This document shows positions 52,579 through 60,898 of a DNA stretch of 64,000 bases, in pieces. A model generated the notes under the pieces. That model was given only the letters and a program-made list of their open reading frames with translations, was not told where the DNA came from and did no database searches. The position numbers and the translations under genes are program-made. Origin of the DNA: Qipengyuania aestuarii (GTDB taxonomy: Bacteria; Pseudomonadota; Alphaproteobacteria; Sphingomonadales; Sphingomonadaceae); assembly GCF_019711535.1 (NCBI RefSeq), contig NZ_JAIGNP010000001.1:930001-994000 (forward strand), in the 5' to 3' direction. Numbering within the stretch: position 1 is the first letter of the stretch; each line of letters starts with the position of its first letter.

Positions 52579-53565
52579 ATGACATCCCCCCGCATTTCGG
52601 TCGTAATGCCCGTTTATCATGTCGAAGCCTACATCGAGGAAGCCATCAAATCGGTTCTCGATCAGACCTTCGAAGATTTCGAATTGATCATCGTCGACGA
52701 TGGCGGGACCGACAGTTCCATTGCCTTGGCTCGCGCCTTCGACGATCCGCGTATCCGCATCATCTCACAGCCCAATCGCGGGCTGGCGGGAGCGCGGAAT
52801 ACCGGCATTGCGCATGCCCGAGGGGCTTTCATCGCACTGCTGGACTCCGACGACCGGTGGCACAAGGACAAACTGCTGCTGCATTATGTTCATCTGCAGG
52901 CGAACCCGGAAATCGGCGTGAGCTATTCAGGCTCGAGAATGATCGACGAACACGGCCAGGCCCTGAAGGTCGCGATGCGTCCCAAGCTCAAGGGCGTGAC
53001 CGAGGCCGACATCTTCTGCCGCAATCCGGTCGGCAATGGCAGTGCTCCTGTTTTCCGGCGCGAAGCGCTCGACCGGGCCGCCTTCCGGAATGCAAGTGAG
53101 CCAACCAGGGTCTGCTGGTTTGACGAGAATTTCCGCCAGTCGGAGGATATCGAATTATGGGTGCGGCTGGCGTCCGTTCACAGCGTAAAATTCGAAGGTA
53201 TCGAAGGCCTTTTGACCGACTATCGGATCATCGGTGGTGCCTTGTCGGCCAATGTGGTCAAACAGTACATCAGTTGGACCCAGATGCTTGCAGTCGCGAG
53301 CCAGAATGCACCTGACTTAGTAGAGAAGCACGGCGCCCGTGCCAGGGCATACCAACTGCGCTATCTCGCGCGCCGGTCGATCCAGATGGGCAACGCGGTA
53401 CTTGCGAAGGATTTCATCACCCGAGCGCTCAAGACAAGACCTGGCATTCTCATCGAAGAGCCGAAGAAATCCATCATGACCTTCTGTGCTATCCAGCTGG
53501 CGTGGATCGTTGGTCCTGACTGGTTCCAGAAAATCGCGCGTCCCTTTTTGAAGGCCGCAGCATGA
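52579..53565 (+). CDS. Family 2 glycosyltransferase (EPS)
   Basis: A 328-residue paralogue of the preceding enzyme: ISVVMPVYHVEAYIEEAIKS, LIIVDDGGTDSS, RGLAGARNTGIAHARG and the DXD-type ALLDSDDRWHKDKL. ATG 52579 has AAGGAG 7 nt upstream. Its stop overlaps the next gene by 4 bp. The C-terminal 100 residues (SIQMGNAVLAKDFITRALK) resemble the tail of the preceding enzyme, so the two probably arose by duplication. Confidence 0.92.
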   Translation: MTSPRISVVMPVYHVEAYIEEAIKSVLDQTFEDFELIIVDDGGTDSSIALARAFDDPRIRIISQPNRGLAGARNTGIAHARGAFIALLDSDDRWHKDKLLLHYVHLQANPEIGVSYSGSRMIDEHGQALKVAMRPKLKGVTEADIFCRNPVGNGSAPVFRREALDRAAFRNASEPTRVCWFDENFRQSEDIELWVRLASVHSVKFEGIEGLLTDYRIIGGALSANVVKQYISWTQMLAVASQNAPDLVEKHGARARAYQLRYLARRSIQMGNAVLAKDFITRALKTRPGILIEEPKKSIMTFCAIQLAWIVGPDWFQKIARPFLKAAA

Positions 53566-54596
53566 TACAGATCGCTCATCTCCTCGACGATTTCGCCATG
53601 GGAGGCGTGACTCGTGCGCTGTCGCTTTTTGACGAACCGCGGCTCAGAGAGGCCTCTCGTTCCGTCATCCTGCCAATGCAGCGCAAAATGACCGAGGCAC
53701 CTGCCCTCGAAGCAGACGTGATAGTAATCCACGTCCCGCCATGTTTCAGCAGGCTGCCCTATCTTGCTGCCCTGCGCTATCGCAATCCGAGCGCGCACAT
53801 TGTCCAGGTCGAGCACAGCTACACGCGTTCGTTCGAACAGCAGCATGTCTCTTCGCGGGTGCGGTTCCGGATATTGCTCAGGACCGCGGCCAGCCTGGTG
53901 GACGAAGTCGTCGCAGTATCGAAAGCGCAAGCGGCATGGCTGGCAGAGGTCGGAATAGACGAACACAAGATTTCGACAATCAACCCGTGGAGCGGGCGGT
54001 TCGAACTCCTTGATGTGCCGGAATGGCGCCCCGCCGCCGGACCGCTCAAGCTTTTATCCTACGGTCGTTTTTCCGAAGAAAAGAATTTCACCGCGCTGGT
54101 GGAAGCTATGGGCTCCTTCGATGTTAGTGAGGTGGAGCTTACGTTGTTCGGGTCAGGTCCCGAAGAGGCGGCACTCATGGAACTTGCTGCGGATATGCCC
54201 AATGTCCGGATCGAGCCTGCCTGCGATAATCCTGCGCAGTGGCTAGAGAAGGCCGATGCAGTCATTCTGCCCTCGCGGCGCGAGGCGTTTGGCCTGGTGG
54301 CGACGGAAGCGCGGATGGCCGGACGAGCTATTCTCGTCAGCGATGTGGATGGATTACCCGAGCAGGCCGATGCCGGAGGCGGCCGGGTCGCCCCGATGAG
54401 CACAGCTCAAGAGATTTCCCAGGCCATCCGCTCTCTTTCGCAACAGGATCTGGGCGAAATGGGCCGGGCTTCCCGAGCGGGCGTTTATCGCCAGCACGAC
54501 GAGATTATTCACGGCTGGGAAAACATACTTGAACGCTCAAGTTCGTGCCCACCCTGTTCGGACCTCGAACAGCTTCGGAAACTTGCCAGCGTCTAA
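53562..54596 (+). CDS. Family 4 glycosyltransferase (EPS)
   Basis: A 344-residue GT-B fold retaining glycosyltransferase. The C-terminal domain starts with LKLLSYGRFSEEKNFTALVEAM and has VILPSRREAFGLVATEARMAGRAILVSD, the E-x7-E motif, followed by GLPEQADAGGGRVAP. The N-terminal domain has LLDDFAMGGVTRALSLFDEP. Overlaps the GT2 gene upstream by 4 bp and ends 22 bp before a strong terminator, so it is the last gene of the flippase operon. Confidence 0.92.
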   Translation: MIQIAHLLDDFAMGGVTRALSLFDEPRLREASRSVILPMQRKMTEAPALEADVIVIHVPPCFSRLPYLAALRYRNPSAHIVQVEHSYTRSFEQQHVSSRVRFRILLRTAASLVDEVVAVSKAQAAWLAEVGIDEHKISTINPWSGRFELLDVPEWRPAAGPLKLLSYGRFSEEKNFTALVEAMGSFDVSEVELTLFGSGPEEAALMELAADMPNVRIEPACDNPAQWLEKADAVILPSRREAFGLVATEARMAGRAILVSDVDGLPEQADAGGGRVAPMSTAQEISQAIRSLSQQDLGEMGRASRAGVYRQHDEIIHGWENILERSSSCPPCSDLEQLRKLASV

Positions 54597-54618
54597 TCCC
54601 TCCTGGACGCTACAAGTA

Positions 54619-54661
54619 CCGCCCGCCTCGGGAGCCCATTAGCCGAGGCGGGCGGCTTTTT
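54619..54661 (+). terminator. Intrinsic terminator of the flippase/glycosyltransferase operon
   Basis: A perfect 13-bp stem (CCGCCCGCCTCGG and its complement) with an 11-nt loop is followed by CTTTTT. It ends the plus-strand operon at the convergence with the Wzy-like gene, whose stop codon lies in the T-run. Confidence 0.9.
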
Positions 54662-55952
54662 ATGTGGCTGGATCCTTATCCTCGGAGCTTGGGTTTCGGC
54701 GAGTTGGATGTAAGTCCGCCAGCGCTTTCCCGACAAGTACCAGCGCAGGCCAGAACAAATAGGCAAGGATTTCGAGATTCTCCCCAAAGGAATACAACAC
54801 GAGCACCAACGTCAACGCAAATGACAAGCGCTGGAGCGCGCCATGCCGGGCGTGCCACAGGAGAAGAATGAACGTGACGCTTAGAGGTGCCGCAAGCGCC
54901 AGTGCCCCCAGCAGACCTTTTACAAACAGCAAGCCATACCAGCTATGGTGACTTCCGATCGGCATATATTCCACCAGGTGGGGACCATTTTCGACCACGC
55001 CGTGGCCGAACCAGAACGCCTCGTTCTCCCAGCGCTCCAAGGCGATGCGGCCCAGCGCTGCCCTGACCCGGCTGGAATCCGCCCTTGCAGCGGAAAAATC
55101 GTTCGATAGTTGCTCGATGAGAGCGATCAGTTCTGTACCGAACAGGCCGATCATAAAAACTGCCGGTGCCATCAACCACCACAGCCAGCCGCGATCTACC
55201 CGTGCGATAGCCAAGGTGACAGGTGCCACGAGCGCAATCGCTAGGAGGGCCAGCCGCGACTGGGACAGGACGGCAATCGCCAGGAAGCCGGTAATACCGA
55301 CAATTCGCCAGACTAGCTCTTTTTCCTGTGCGGCGATGAAAATGTAGATGACCGCGACCATCCCGGCTGCCGGCGACCACGGTGCAAAGAACTGCCACCG
55401 CGGTGTGCCTGCGCCAGGTTCAATCGTGTAGAGGATGGTGGCGAAATACTCCGGTCCCGGTCCGCCTACCGCTTTCATTGGCGAAACCCACAGCATTTCC
55501 GGCAACCCGGCGAAGGGCGCGATCAGGAAGAACGGGAGGATGATCAGCGTCCACATGCCGAGCCGGCAGACGGCCCGTGTTATCACCGACAGACGTATGT
55601 CGAGCACTGCCCCGGCGAGCGGAAACAGGGCGATCAACGCCCAGCCCTTCGCCCATCCAATCGAGCTCTTCACGGTTTGCGCTGTACCAAGGGAAAAATT
55701 GGCGTGGCCGGCCCAGAGGATCACCAGCATTGCCGCCATTGACCCGAGCCATAGCCACACGCTCGAAGGAATAATGGCCAGACTTTTCCGGCCGAGATAG
55801 ATCTCTGCAAAAACCATCCCGGCCAGAAGCCAGCCGATCACCGGGCCGGCGATATAAAGCGCACCAACGAGCCATAGCAGCCACGTGGCAGCTATGGCCC
55901 GCCCGATCAGGCGTTCGGAAGGAGTTTGCGGATGATCGGCTGACGCAGCCAT
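54660..55952 (-). CDS. EPS polymerase / O-antigen ligase-like membrane protein (Wzy-like)
   Basis: A 430-residue protein with about 11 helices, beginning AIAATWLLWLVGALYIAGPVIGWLLAG. The long loop before the last helices contains GHGVVENGPHLVEYMPIGSHHSWYGLLFVKGLLG, the pattern (Gly-His then a His/Asn-Ser) found in Wzy_C/O-antigen ligase proteins. It should polymerise repeat units in the periplasm. ATG 55952 gives a 46-bp overlap with the preceding gene, longer than usual, so the true start could be a little further in. Third gene of the minus-strand set. Confidence 0.82.
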   Translation of the reverse strand: MAASADHPQTPSERLIGRAIAATWLLWLVGALYIAGPVIGWLLAGMVFAEIYLGRKSLAIIPSSVWLWLGSMAAMLVILWAGHANFSLGTAQTVKSSIGWAKGWALIALFPLAGAVLDIRLSVITRAVCRLGMWTLIILPFFLIAPFAGLPEMLWVSPMKAVGGPGPEYFATILYTIEPGAGTPRWQFFAPWSPAAGMVAVIYIFIAAQEKELVWRIVGITGFLAIAVLSQSRLALLAIALVAPVTLAIARVDRGWLWWLMAPAVFMIGLFGTELIALIEQLSNDFSAARADSSRVRAALGRIALERWENEAFWFGHGVVENGPHLVEYMPIGSHHSWYGLLFVKGLLGALALAAPLSVTFILLLWHARHGALQRLSFALTLVLVLYSFGENLEILAYLFWPALVLVGKALADLHPTRRNPSSEDKDPAT

Positions 55953-57334
55953 AAAAGCAGAAATCCAAGCAGGGTGAACAGGCTGGCGGCAAGCGCTCCC
56001 ATTATCGCAAAGACCGGAGACGGCGCAGAGCGCGTGCGAGGCAGCGAAGGGGATTCCAACGTCTGGACCAAGGGATAGGATGCGAATGGGTCGGATTTGT
56101 TCGTATCCAGCCGGGCGAGCGCGGAGCTGAAAACCGCTTCTGCGACGCGCAAATCGCGCATGAGGTCTGCTAGCCGCGAGGCCTGGGCGACCAGATCGTC
56201 GGCATCGCGATTTTGTTCACCAATTTGGCGGCGCAGTTCGGAAAGTGCGGCCTGATGCCCGCCTCCCCCAGCGTCCCGTTCCGTAAGGGTTGCGAACAGC
56301 CGTTCGCGCGTATCTGAAACAGCAAGGTCGGTGAAGGACAGCACCCGTCCTTCGCTCATCCCCGAAACACTGCGGCCACGTTCGCCAAGCGCTCCGCGAA
56401 GCGCAGCTCGTTCGGCGGCCAGTTCTTCCATCGACGCATGCGCATCGCCCAGTGTGGCTCCAGTCTGCGAATGCTGGGCCTCGACGGCCGCATAGCGCGT
56501 CAACAGCTCACGGAATTGGGGGTCAGCTTTCAATTTCATCGCGATGCGCGCCTGCCCGAGCGAGATATCGAGAGTGGATGCCAGACGTCCAGCACCGCCA
56601 CGACTTTCAGCCAACTGCACACGGCGATCGCGTTCAGATGCCTTGAGTTGATCCAGCGCAGAAACGCGTCCCGCAAACTGGTCCAGCGAGACCAGTCCCG
56701 TTTCACCCTGAAAATCGAGCAGGGCCTTCTGCGCCTCATCTACCTTTGCCTCAAGTTCGGCGATGCGTTCTGAGTCAGCATCTTCGCGAGCGACTGCTTC
56801 ATCGGCCCGAAGCTTTTCGAGAGCAGCGAGAAAAGCCTCCTGCAAAGCAATCATTCGATTTTGCGCAGTATCCGGATCACCGGCCGGCATTTCGACCTCG
56901 ATGAGATTTGTCTGGTCGATTAGTTTGATACCAGGAACTGGAAAGCTGCCCTCATCTTCTTGTGCTCGCCGTGCTGCATCCCGTAATACAATGTCGGATG
57001 CAAGTAGGCGCTTGTAATTTTCGGTCGGGCTGAGCGACGGACTGGAGAAAGCCGACGACGTATTCGTCGTTGCCTGGCCGATCGATTCTAGGTTCAGGGA
57101 CCCGCCCACACCCGTGCCAGGCAGGATCAGTGTCATTTTGCTATCAAAGCGGTCTGGGGCGAACATAAGATAAGCCAGTGTTACCCCCCAGATCACAAGC
57201 AAAGGGCCGGCGAGCGCCACGAAGTATCTCCGATAGCGTCCGACTGATGGCAGACCATCTCGAACCACAACCCAGGCACGCAGCAGAAAGCGCGGAGGAG
57301 CCGGAGCTTTGGAATTGAAGGGCGCATGCATCAT
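55907..57334 (-). CDS. Polysaccharide co-polymerase (Wzz/GumC-like chain-length protein, no kinase domain)
   Basis: A 475-residue inner-membrane protein with a TM near the N-terminus (YFVALAGPLLVIWGVTLAYLM) and another at the end (VFAIMGALAASLFTLLGFLLLW). Between them is a periplasmic part with a Wzz-like fold and long coiled coils (ALEKLRADEAVAREDADSERIAELEAKVDEAQKAL). It lacks the cytoplasmic tyrosine-kinase domain of Wzc, and no separate kinase gene is in the cluster. It is expected to join the Wza-type channel and set chain length. Start ATG 57334 overlaps the upstream stop by 4 bp (ATGA), with a second ATG directly following. Confidence 0.88.
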   Translation of the reverse strand: MMHAPFNSKAPAPPRFLLRAWVVVRDGLPSVGRYRRYFVALAGPLLVIWGVTLAYLMFAPDRFDSKMTLILPGTGVGGSLNLESIGQATTNTSSAFSSPSLSPTENYKRLLASDIVLRDAARRAQEDEGSFPVPGIKLIDQTNLIEVEMPAGDPDTAQNRMIALQEAFLAALEKLRADEAVAREDADSERIAELEAKVDEAQKALLDFQGETGLVSLDQFAGRVSALDQLKASERDRRVQLAESRGGAGRLASTLDISLGQARIAMKLKADPQFRELLTRYAAVEAQHSQTGATLGDAHASMEELAAERAALRGALGERGRSVSGMSEGRVLSFTDLAVSDTRERLFATLTERDAGGGGHQAALSELRRQIGEQNRDADDLVAQASRLADLMRDLRVAEAVFSSALARLDTNKSDPFASYPLVQTLESPSLPRTRSAPSPVFAIMGALAASLFTLLGFLLLWLRQPIIRKLLPNA

Positions 57335-58578
57335 AGCGCGTTGTCCAGAAGAAGTGCGGGAGTGATGGTGCTGACACCCTGCGATACGACGCCGATCGCT
57401 TCGGTGAGATTGGTCCACCGGCTGTCGTAGCATGCGATTGCATCGCCCGGCATGAGAAACGGATCGTAATTATCGCGATCGGCTTCGCGGACCAGCTTTT
57501 CGATGTCCCGTTCGACTACAACACTTCTGCCATTGATCGGATTACGCGAAATCAACACTGCTCGGCGGTCCGATTGCATGTAGCTCCCGCCGACGCAGTT
57601 GGCCGCGACCAGCGCTTGCAGCAAACGCGTTCCATAGGGAAGCGAGGTGGTCTCCTGTCCGATCGCAGCGCCGGCATTGTTGTTCGCACTACGCGTCAGG
57701 TTCGACATGTAGACGCGAATGCCGGGAGGCGTGAGCGGGGTGGGTCGCATGAGCTTCTCGTCGAAACAGCGCCGGCTGGGCACGATGATACGATCTCCGG
57801 ACGTCACCGAAATATCCTGCGCGCCCCAGCCGTGGACCAAGCCCGACAAATCGAGCTCAACATAAGCACCATCCCTGACGAGGTAGATCCGCTGAACATC
57901 TGCATCCGGGCGCACGCCTCCGGCAGCACGGATAGCTGCCGATACCGAGCGGGAGACATTGGCATCCCCGCTCACATCACCTTCCTTTAAGCCGATGCGG
58001 CTTTCTGGGGTGCGCTCACCTGCCCGAACAGCTTTCGCATCGAATACTGCGCCCGCTACGGCCACGGAGACACCGGCAGATTCCACGAGTGAGATGGTCA
58101 CGGCATTGCGCAGCGGCTTTATAACACCAGCTTTCAGGAGACGTGCCCGCAGAGCTGTTTCAAGATCCAGCAAAGAACCGCCGCCTGCGCGGGTAGGGGG
58201 TACCCCACGCAGGCGGACGGAGCCGTCGCTATCGACGACATAGGTACCGGTCAGACCATCCCTGTCTCCAAGCACGCGGATCGAAAGGCGGTCGCCGGGG
58301 GCAAGCGGCGGTGTCTGCGAAGCGAATTCTCCGACATTCGCACGCTGGTAAGTTTCAAGTTCACGGGGGACCGCCCACTCACAGGTTGGAGCTCCGCGAC
58401 CTGTGGGTGTCGATGCAATCCACGCTCCCTCGGGATGGCCAGTGCGCGATCCCGCCGTTTGATGAGGTGCGTAAAGGCTAGCCCGGTGGTTAGAGGGTGC
58501 CGGGCCTGACACGCAGGCTGAAGCCAGTGAAGCAAGAGCCAGAACGATGGGTGGATATGGCTTGGACGAGAAAGGCAC
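57331..58578 (-). CDS. Polysaccharide export outer-membrane lipoprotein (Wza/GumB-like)
   Basis: A 415-residue outer-membrane export protein with a lipoprotein signal (IVLALASLASAC). The polysaccharide export domain begins LAPGDRLSIRVLGDRDGLTGTYVVDSDGSVRL, SLBB-type repeats follow (VSVAVAGAVFDAKAVRAG, then SGDRIIVPSRRCFDEK), and there is a final extended region. I prefer GTG 58578: GGAG lies 7-8 nt upstream and the sigma-54 promoter at 58610-58625 would start transcription near 58599. ATG 58593 in frame would leave only about 6 nt of leader. First gene of the minus-strand export operon. Confidence 0.88.
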   Translation of the reverse strand: MPFSSKPYPPIVLALASLASACVSGPAPSNHRASLYAPHQTAGSRTGHPEGAWIASTPTGRGAPTCEWAVPRELETYQRANVGEFASQTPPLAPGDRLSIRVLGDRDGLTGTYVVDSDGSVRLRGVPPTRAGGGSLLDLETALRARLLKAGVIKPLRNAVTISLVESAGVSVAVAGAVFDAKAVRAGERTPESRIGLKEGDVSGDANVSRSVSAAIRAAGGVRPDADVQRIYLVRDGAYVELDLSGLVHGWGAQDISVTSGDRIIVPSRRCFDEKLMRPTPLTPPGIRVYMSNLTRSANNNAGAAIGQETTSLPYGTRLLQALVAANCVGGSYMQSDRRAVLISRNPINGRSVVVERDIEKLVREADRDNYDPFLMPGDAIACYDSRWTNLTEAIGVVSQGVSTITPALLLDNAL

Positions 58579-58609
58579 GTTAGATCTCCGCATGGTACGA
58601 CCGGAGCCC

Positions 58610-58625
58610 TTCAAAGGTCGTGCCA
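58610..58625 (-). promoter_or_regulatory. Sigma-54 promoter for the Wza/GumC/Wzy operon
   Basis: On the minus strand this reads TGGCACG-N4-TTGAA, the same variant -12 element as the flippase promoter at 50310. Predicted transcription start near 58599. Confidence 0.65.
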
Positions 58626-58658
58626 AACGCAAAATCCTGCGGCCTGGAACGAAAACTG

Positions 58659-58735
58659 CCGCATTCTGCAAAGAATAAGCTTGCAAATTGCGCGAGGTTT
58701 TGTTGCATTTTGCGAATTCTAGTCGCATATTGCGA
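58659..58735. promoter_or_regulatory. Array of four enhancer-like 13-bp sites (TYGCANNYTGCRA type)
   Basis: CCGCATTCTGCAA (58659), TTGCAAATTGCGC (58681), TTGCATTTTGCGA (58703) and TCGCATATTGCGA (58723) start 22, 22 and 20 bp apart, so all face one side of the helix. They lie between two opposed sigma-54 promoters and are related in sequence to the array at 50200-50257. Confidence 0.75.
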
Positions 58736-58777
58736 GAAAATGCTGTTGCGAAGCCAGTTTTTGCGTGGATCGCCAGC

Positions 58778-58793
58778 GGGCACGCTTCTTGCA
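58778..58793 (+). promoter_or_regulatory. Sigma-54 promoter for the H-NOX/response-regulator operon
   Basis: GGGCACG-N4-TTGCA, a near-perfect -24/-12 element. Transcription would begin near 58804, about 20 nt before GTG 58825. That excludes the in-frame ATG at 58765 as a start. Confidence 0.75.
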
Positions 58794-58824
58794 TAAAACC
58801 AGTGGTTATGAGCAGGAGCGAAAC

Positions 58825-59358
58825 GTGAAGGGTATCATTTTTTCTGAATTAATCGGCTTTCTCGAACTGGCTGGTGGCCCGCTATTTGCGGAGAAGGTTT
58901 TGGCCGAGGCAGAATTGGAACACGGAGGCGCCTATGCGCGGATCGGCCAGTACCCCTGGCAAGAAGCAGTGCGCGTCGTGAAAGCTGCGTCACGCGAAAG
59001 CGGCGACGACTTCGCCGATCTTTGCAATCAGTTCGGCATGTATCTCTTCGAGCGGTTTACGGTTCTCTATAAGGAAATCGTCGGGCGCTATGCGACTGCC
59101 GAAGCGTTATTGGCCCACGTGGGTGAGCATATCCACGAAGAAGTCAGGATCCTCTATCCCGATTCCAGCCCCCCGCAAGTCCTTACCCACAACGAAGGCG
59201 GGATCCTGCGTATCGAATATGCTTCTCACCGCCCCTTCGCTCATATTGCGCACGGCCTTGTCGCAGGAGCAATGAAGCATTTCGGCGACGAGCGAAAACT
59301 GGAATGGATCAACATGAGTGATGACGCAACGAAGGCCGAATTCGCTTTGACAGGATAA
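58825..59358 (+). CDS. H-NOX (heme nitric-oxide/oxygen binding) sensor protein
   Basis: A stand-alone 177-residue H-NOX domain, the usual length for bacterial NO sensors. It begins MKGIIFSELIGFLELAGG. The porphyrin-binding YxSxR motif is intact (YASHR, residues 132-136) and the proximal heme His is most likely H104 in GEHIHEEVRILYP. The PDSSPPQ turn is where families have a conserved proline. GTG 58825 has AGGAG 6-7 nt upstream. It is 3 bp before the sigma-54 activator gene, so sensor and regulator are co-expressed. In other bacteria H-NOX proteins inhibit partner histidine kinases or c-di-GMP enzymes upon NO binding and so control biofilm. The partner here is not adjacent; the kinase-like proteins at 43937-48647 are candidates. 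Confidence 0.85.
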   Translation: MKGIIFSELIGFLELAGGPLFAEKVLAEAELEHGGAYARIGQYPWQEAVRVVKAASRESGDDFADLCNQFGMYLFERFTVLYKEIVGRYATAEALLAHVGEHIHEEVRILYPDSSPPQVLTHNEGGILRIEYASHRPFAHIAHGLVAGAMKHFGDERKLEWINMSDDATKAEFALTG

Positions 59359-59361
59359 GTA

Positions 59362-60768
59362 ATGGCGAAATCCAATATTCTCATCATCGAAGACAGCCCG
59401 TCTCTTGCGCTAGGATATGCCGCCCAGCTGGAGGAAGTCGGCTATGGTGTAACGCTTGCGTCGACTCTGGCCGAGGCTCGCGAGGCGTTGCAGGGGAGCC
59501 GGTTCGCAGCCGCACTCCTTGATTTGCAATTACCTGATGGCGATGGCCTTTCCTTGCTTGAAGAGCGGGACGAGCAATCACCAGCGTTTATCGTCATAAC
59601 ATCGGACGGCTCGCTCTCGCGTGCGATTGCCGCCATGCGTGTCGGAGCCTTCGACTTTCTCGTGAAACCGGTTGCAGGCACGAGGCTGCTTGCAACGGCG
59701 CGCTCGGCGGTCGAACAACGCAAGGACGCGAACAAGACCAACGCTTCACATAGAACCGAGGATGGTCCAAGATTTCACGGCTTCATCGGTCAGTCACCAG
59801 TGATGAAAGAAGTCTTCCGAACTATTGAACAAGTCGCCGACTCCCGAGCATGCGTATTCGTGACAGGGGAAAGCGGGACAGGCAAAGAAGTCACGGCGGA
59901 GGCCCTGCACTCCGCTTCGCGCCGAAGCGACAAGGCCTTTGTGGCAATCAACTGCGGGGCCATCCCCGAGAACCTGCTCGAAAGCGAACTGTTTGGTCAC
60001 GTAAAGGGCGCATTTACCGGTGCGGTGGAGAACCGCATCGGTGCCGCGAAGGCAGCCGATGGAGGCACGCTCTTTCTCGATGAAATTTGCGAGATGGAAC
60101 TCAAACTTCAGGTCAAACTGTTGCGGTTTCTGCAAACCGGCATGATCCAGAGGGTCGGGTCCTCAAGGGCTGAACCAGTGGATGTTCGGATTGTCTGTGC
60201 CACCAATCGCGATCCGATGCGCGAAGTGGCCGAGGGACGCTTCCGTGAAGACCTTTTCTACCGACTGAATGTAATTCCCATTCACCTTCCGGCTTTGCGC
60301 GATCGTGGCGACGACATCCTCATGCTGGCAGAAAGGCTGACGGCCACGATTGCAGAAGAGGAGCGCCGTCAAGGGGTGCGATTGAGCGCCAATGCCCGTT
60401 CTGAAATTCTCAGTTATCCCTGGCCGGGCAATGTCCGCGAACTGCAGAATTCGCTGCGCCGTGCAATCGTCACTTCAGGGCAAGATGAGGTCGAGATTGA
60501 TATCTCCACCCCCAGCAGTTTCGCGGCTACTCGGCCGATCACTTACGAACCCGCGCAGGCGCCGCCGCCTCAGCTGAAGGAGGAAAGCCCCCAGCAACTT
60601 ACACAGGATACTCGCTGGGAAGGCATGACCCTCGCCGAGGTTGAGAGAGTGGTAATCGAAGCCGCCATCAACCGAAACAAGGGAAACATCACCCGAGCGG
60701 CACGGGAGCTGGAGGTGAACCCTTCGACGATTTACCGGAAACTCGAGAAATGGGCGGGCTCATCTTAG
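59362..60768 (+). CDS. Sigma-54-dependent response regulator (NtrC/LuxO/PrsR type), EPS activator
   Basis: A 468-residue activator in three parts. The receiver (about 1-125) has acid pocket E10/D11 and phospho-acceptor D54 (LLDLQLPDGDG), with Lys in FLVKPV. The AAA+ domain (about 140-380) has Walker A GESGTGKEVTAEAL, the sigma-54 contact loop GAFTGA and Walker B GTLFLDEICEM. The C-terminus is a Fis-type helix-turn-helix (NKGNITRAARELEVNPSTIYRKLEKW). GAFTGA being intact means it can open sigma-54 promoters. It most likely binds the 13-bp arrays at 50200-50257 and 58659-58735 and, through its own sigma-54 promoter, activates its own gene. Follows the H-NOX gene by 3 bp. Confidence 0.95.
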   Translation: MAKSNILIIEDSPSLALGYAAQLEEVGYGVTLASTLAEAREALQGSRFAAALLDLQLPDGDGLSLLEERDEQSPAFIVITSDGSLSRAIAAMRVGAFDFLVKPVAGTRLLATARSAVEQRKDANKTNASHRTEDGPRFHGFIGQSPVMKEVFRTIEQVADSRACVFVTGESGTGKEVTAEALHSASRRSDKAFVAINCGAIPENLLESELFGHVKGAFTGAVENRIGAAKAADGGTLFLDEICEMELKLQVKLLRFLQTGMIQRVGSSRAEPVDVRIVCATNRDPMREVAEGRFREDLFYRLNVIPIHLPALRDRGDDILMLAERLTATIAEEERRQGVRLSANARSEILSYPWPGNVRELQNSLRRAIVTSGQDEVEIDISTPSSFAATRPITYEPAQAPPPQLKEESPQQLTQDTRWEGMTLAEVERVVIEAAINRNKGNITRAARELEVNPSTIYRKLEKWAGSS

Positions 60769-60898
60769 TGTAAAAACTTATTGAGGCATTACCCCGGCCG
60801 AAATTTCCAGCCCCACGGCGGGCCCCGAAGGACTAAGGGTTAGTTGGTTTGTCGAGGGTGCCTTTCCTTCGCGGCACCTCCCCGCTAGAGCGCGCGCC

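Noticed and set aside
58765-58824. ATG 58765 as start of the H-NOX protein.
   Set aside because: It lies upstream of the -24 element of the sigma-54 promoter and would add 20 residues not found in H-NOX proteins; GTG 58825 has a good ribosome site.
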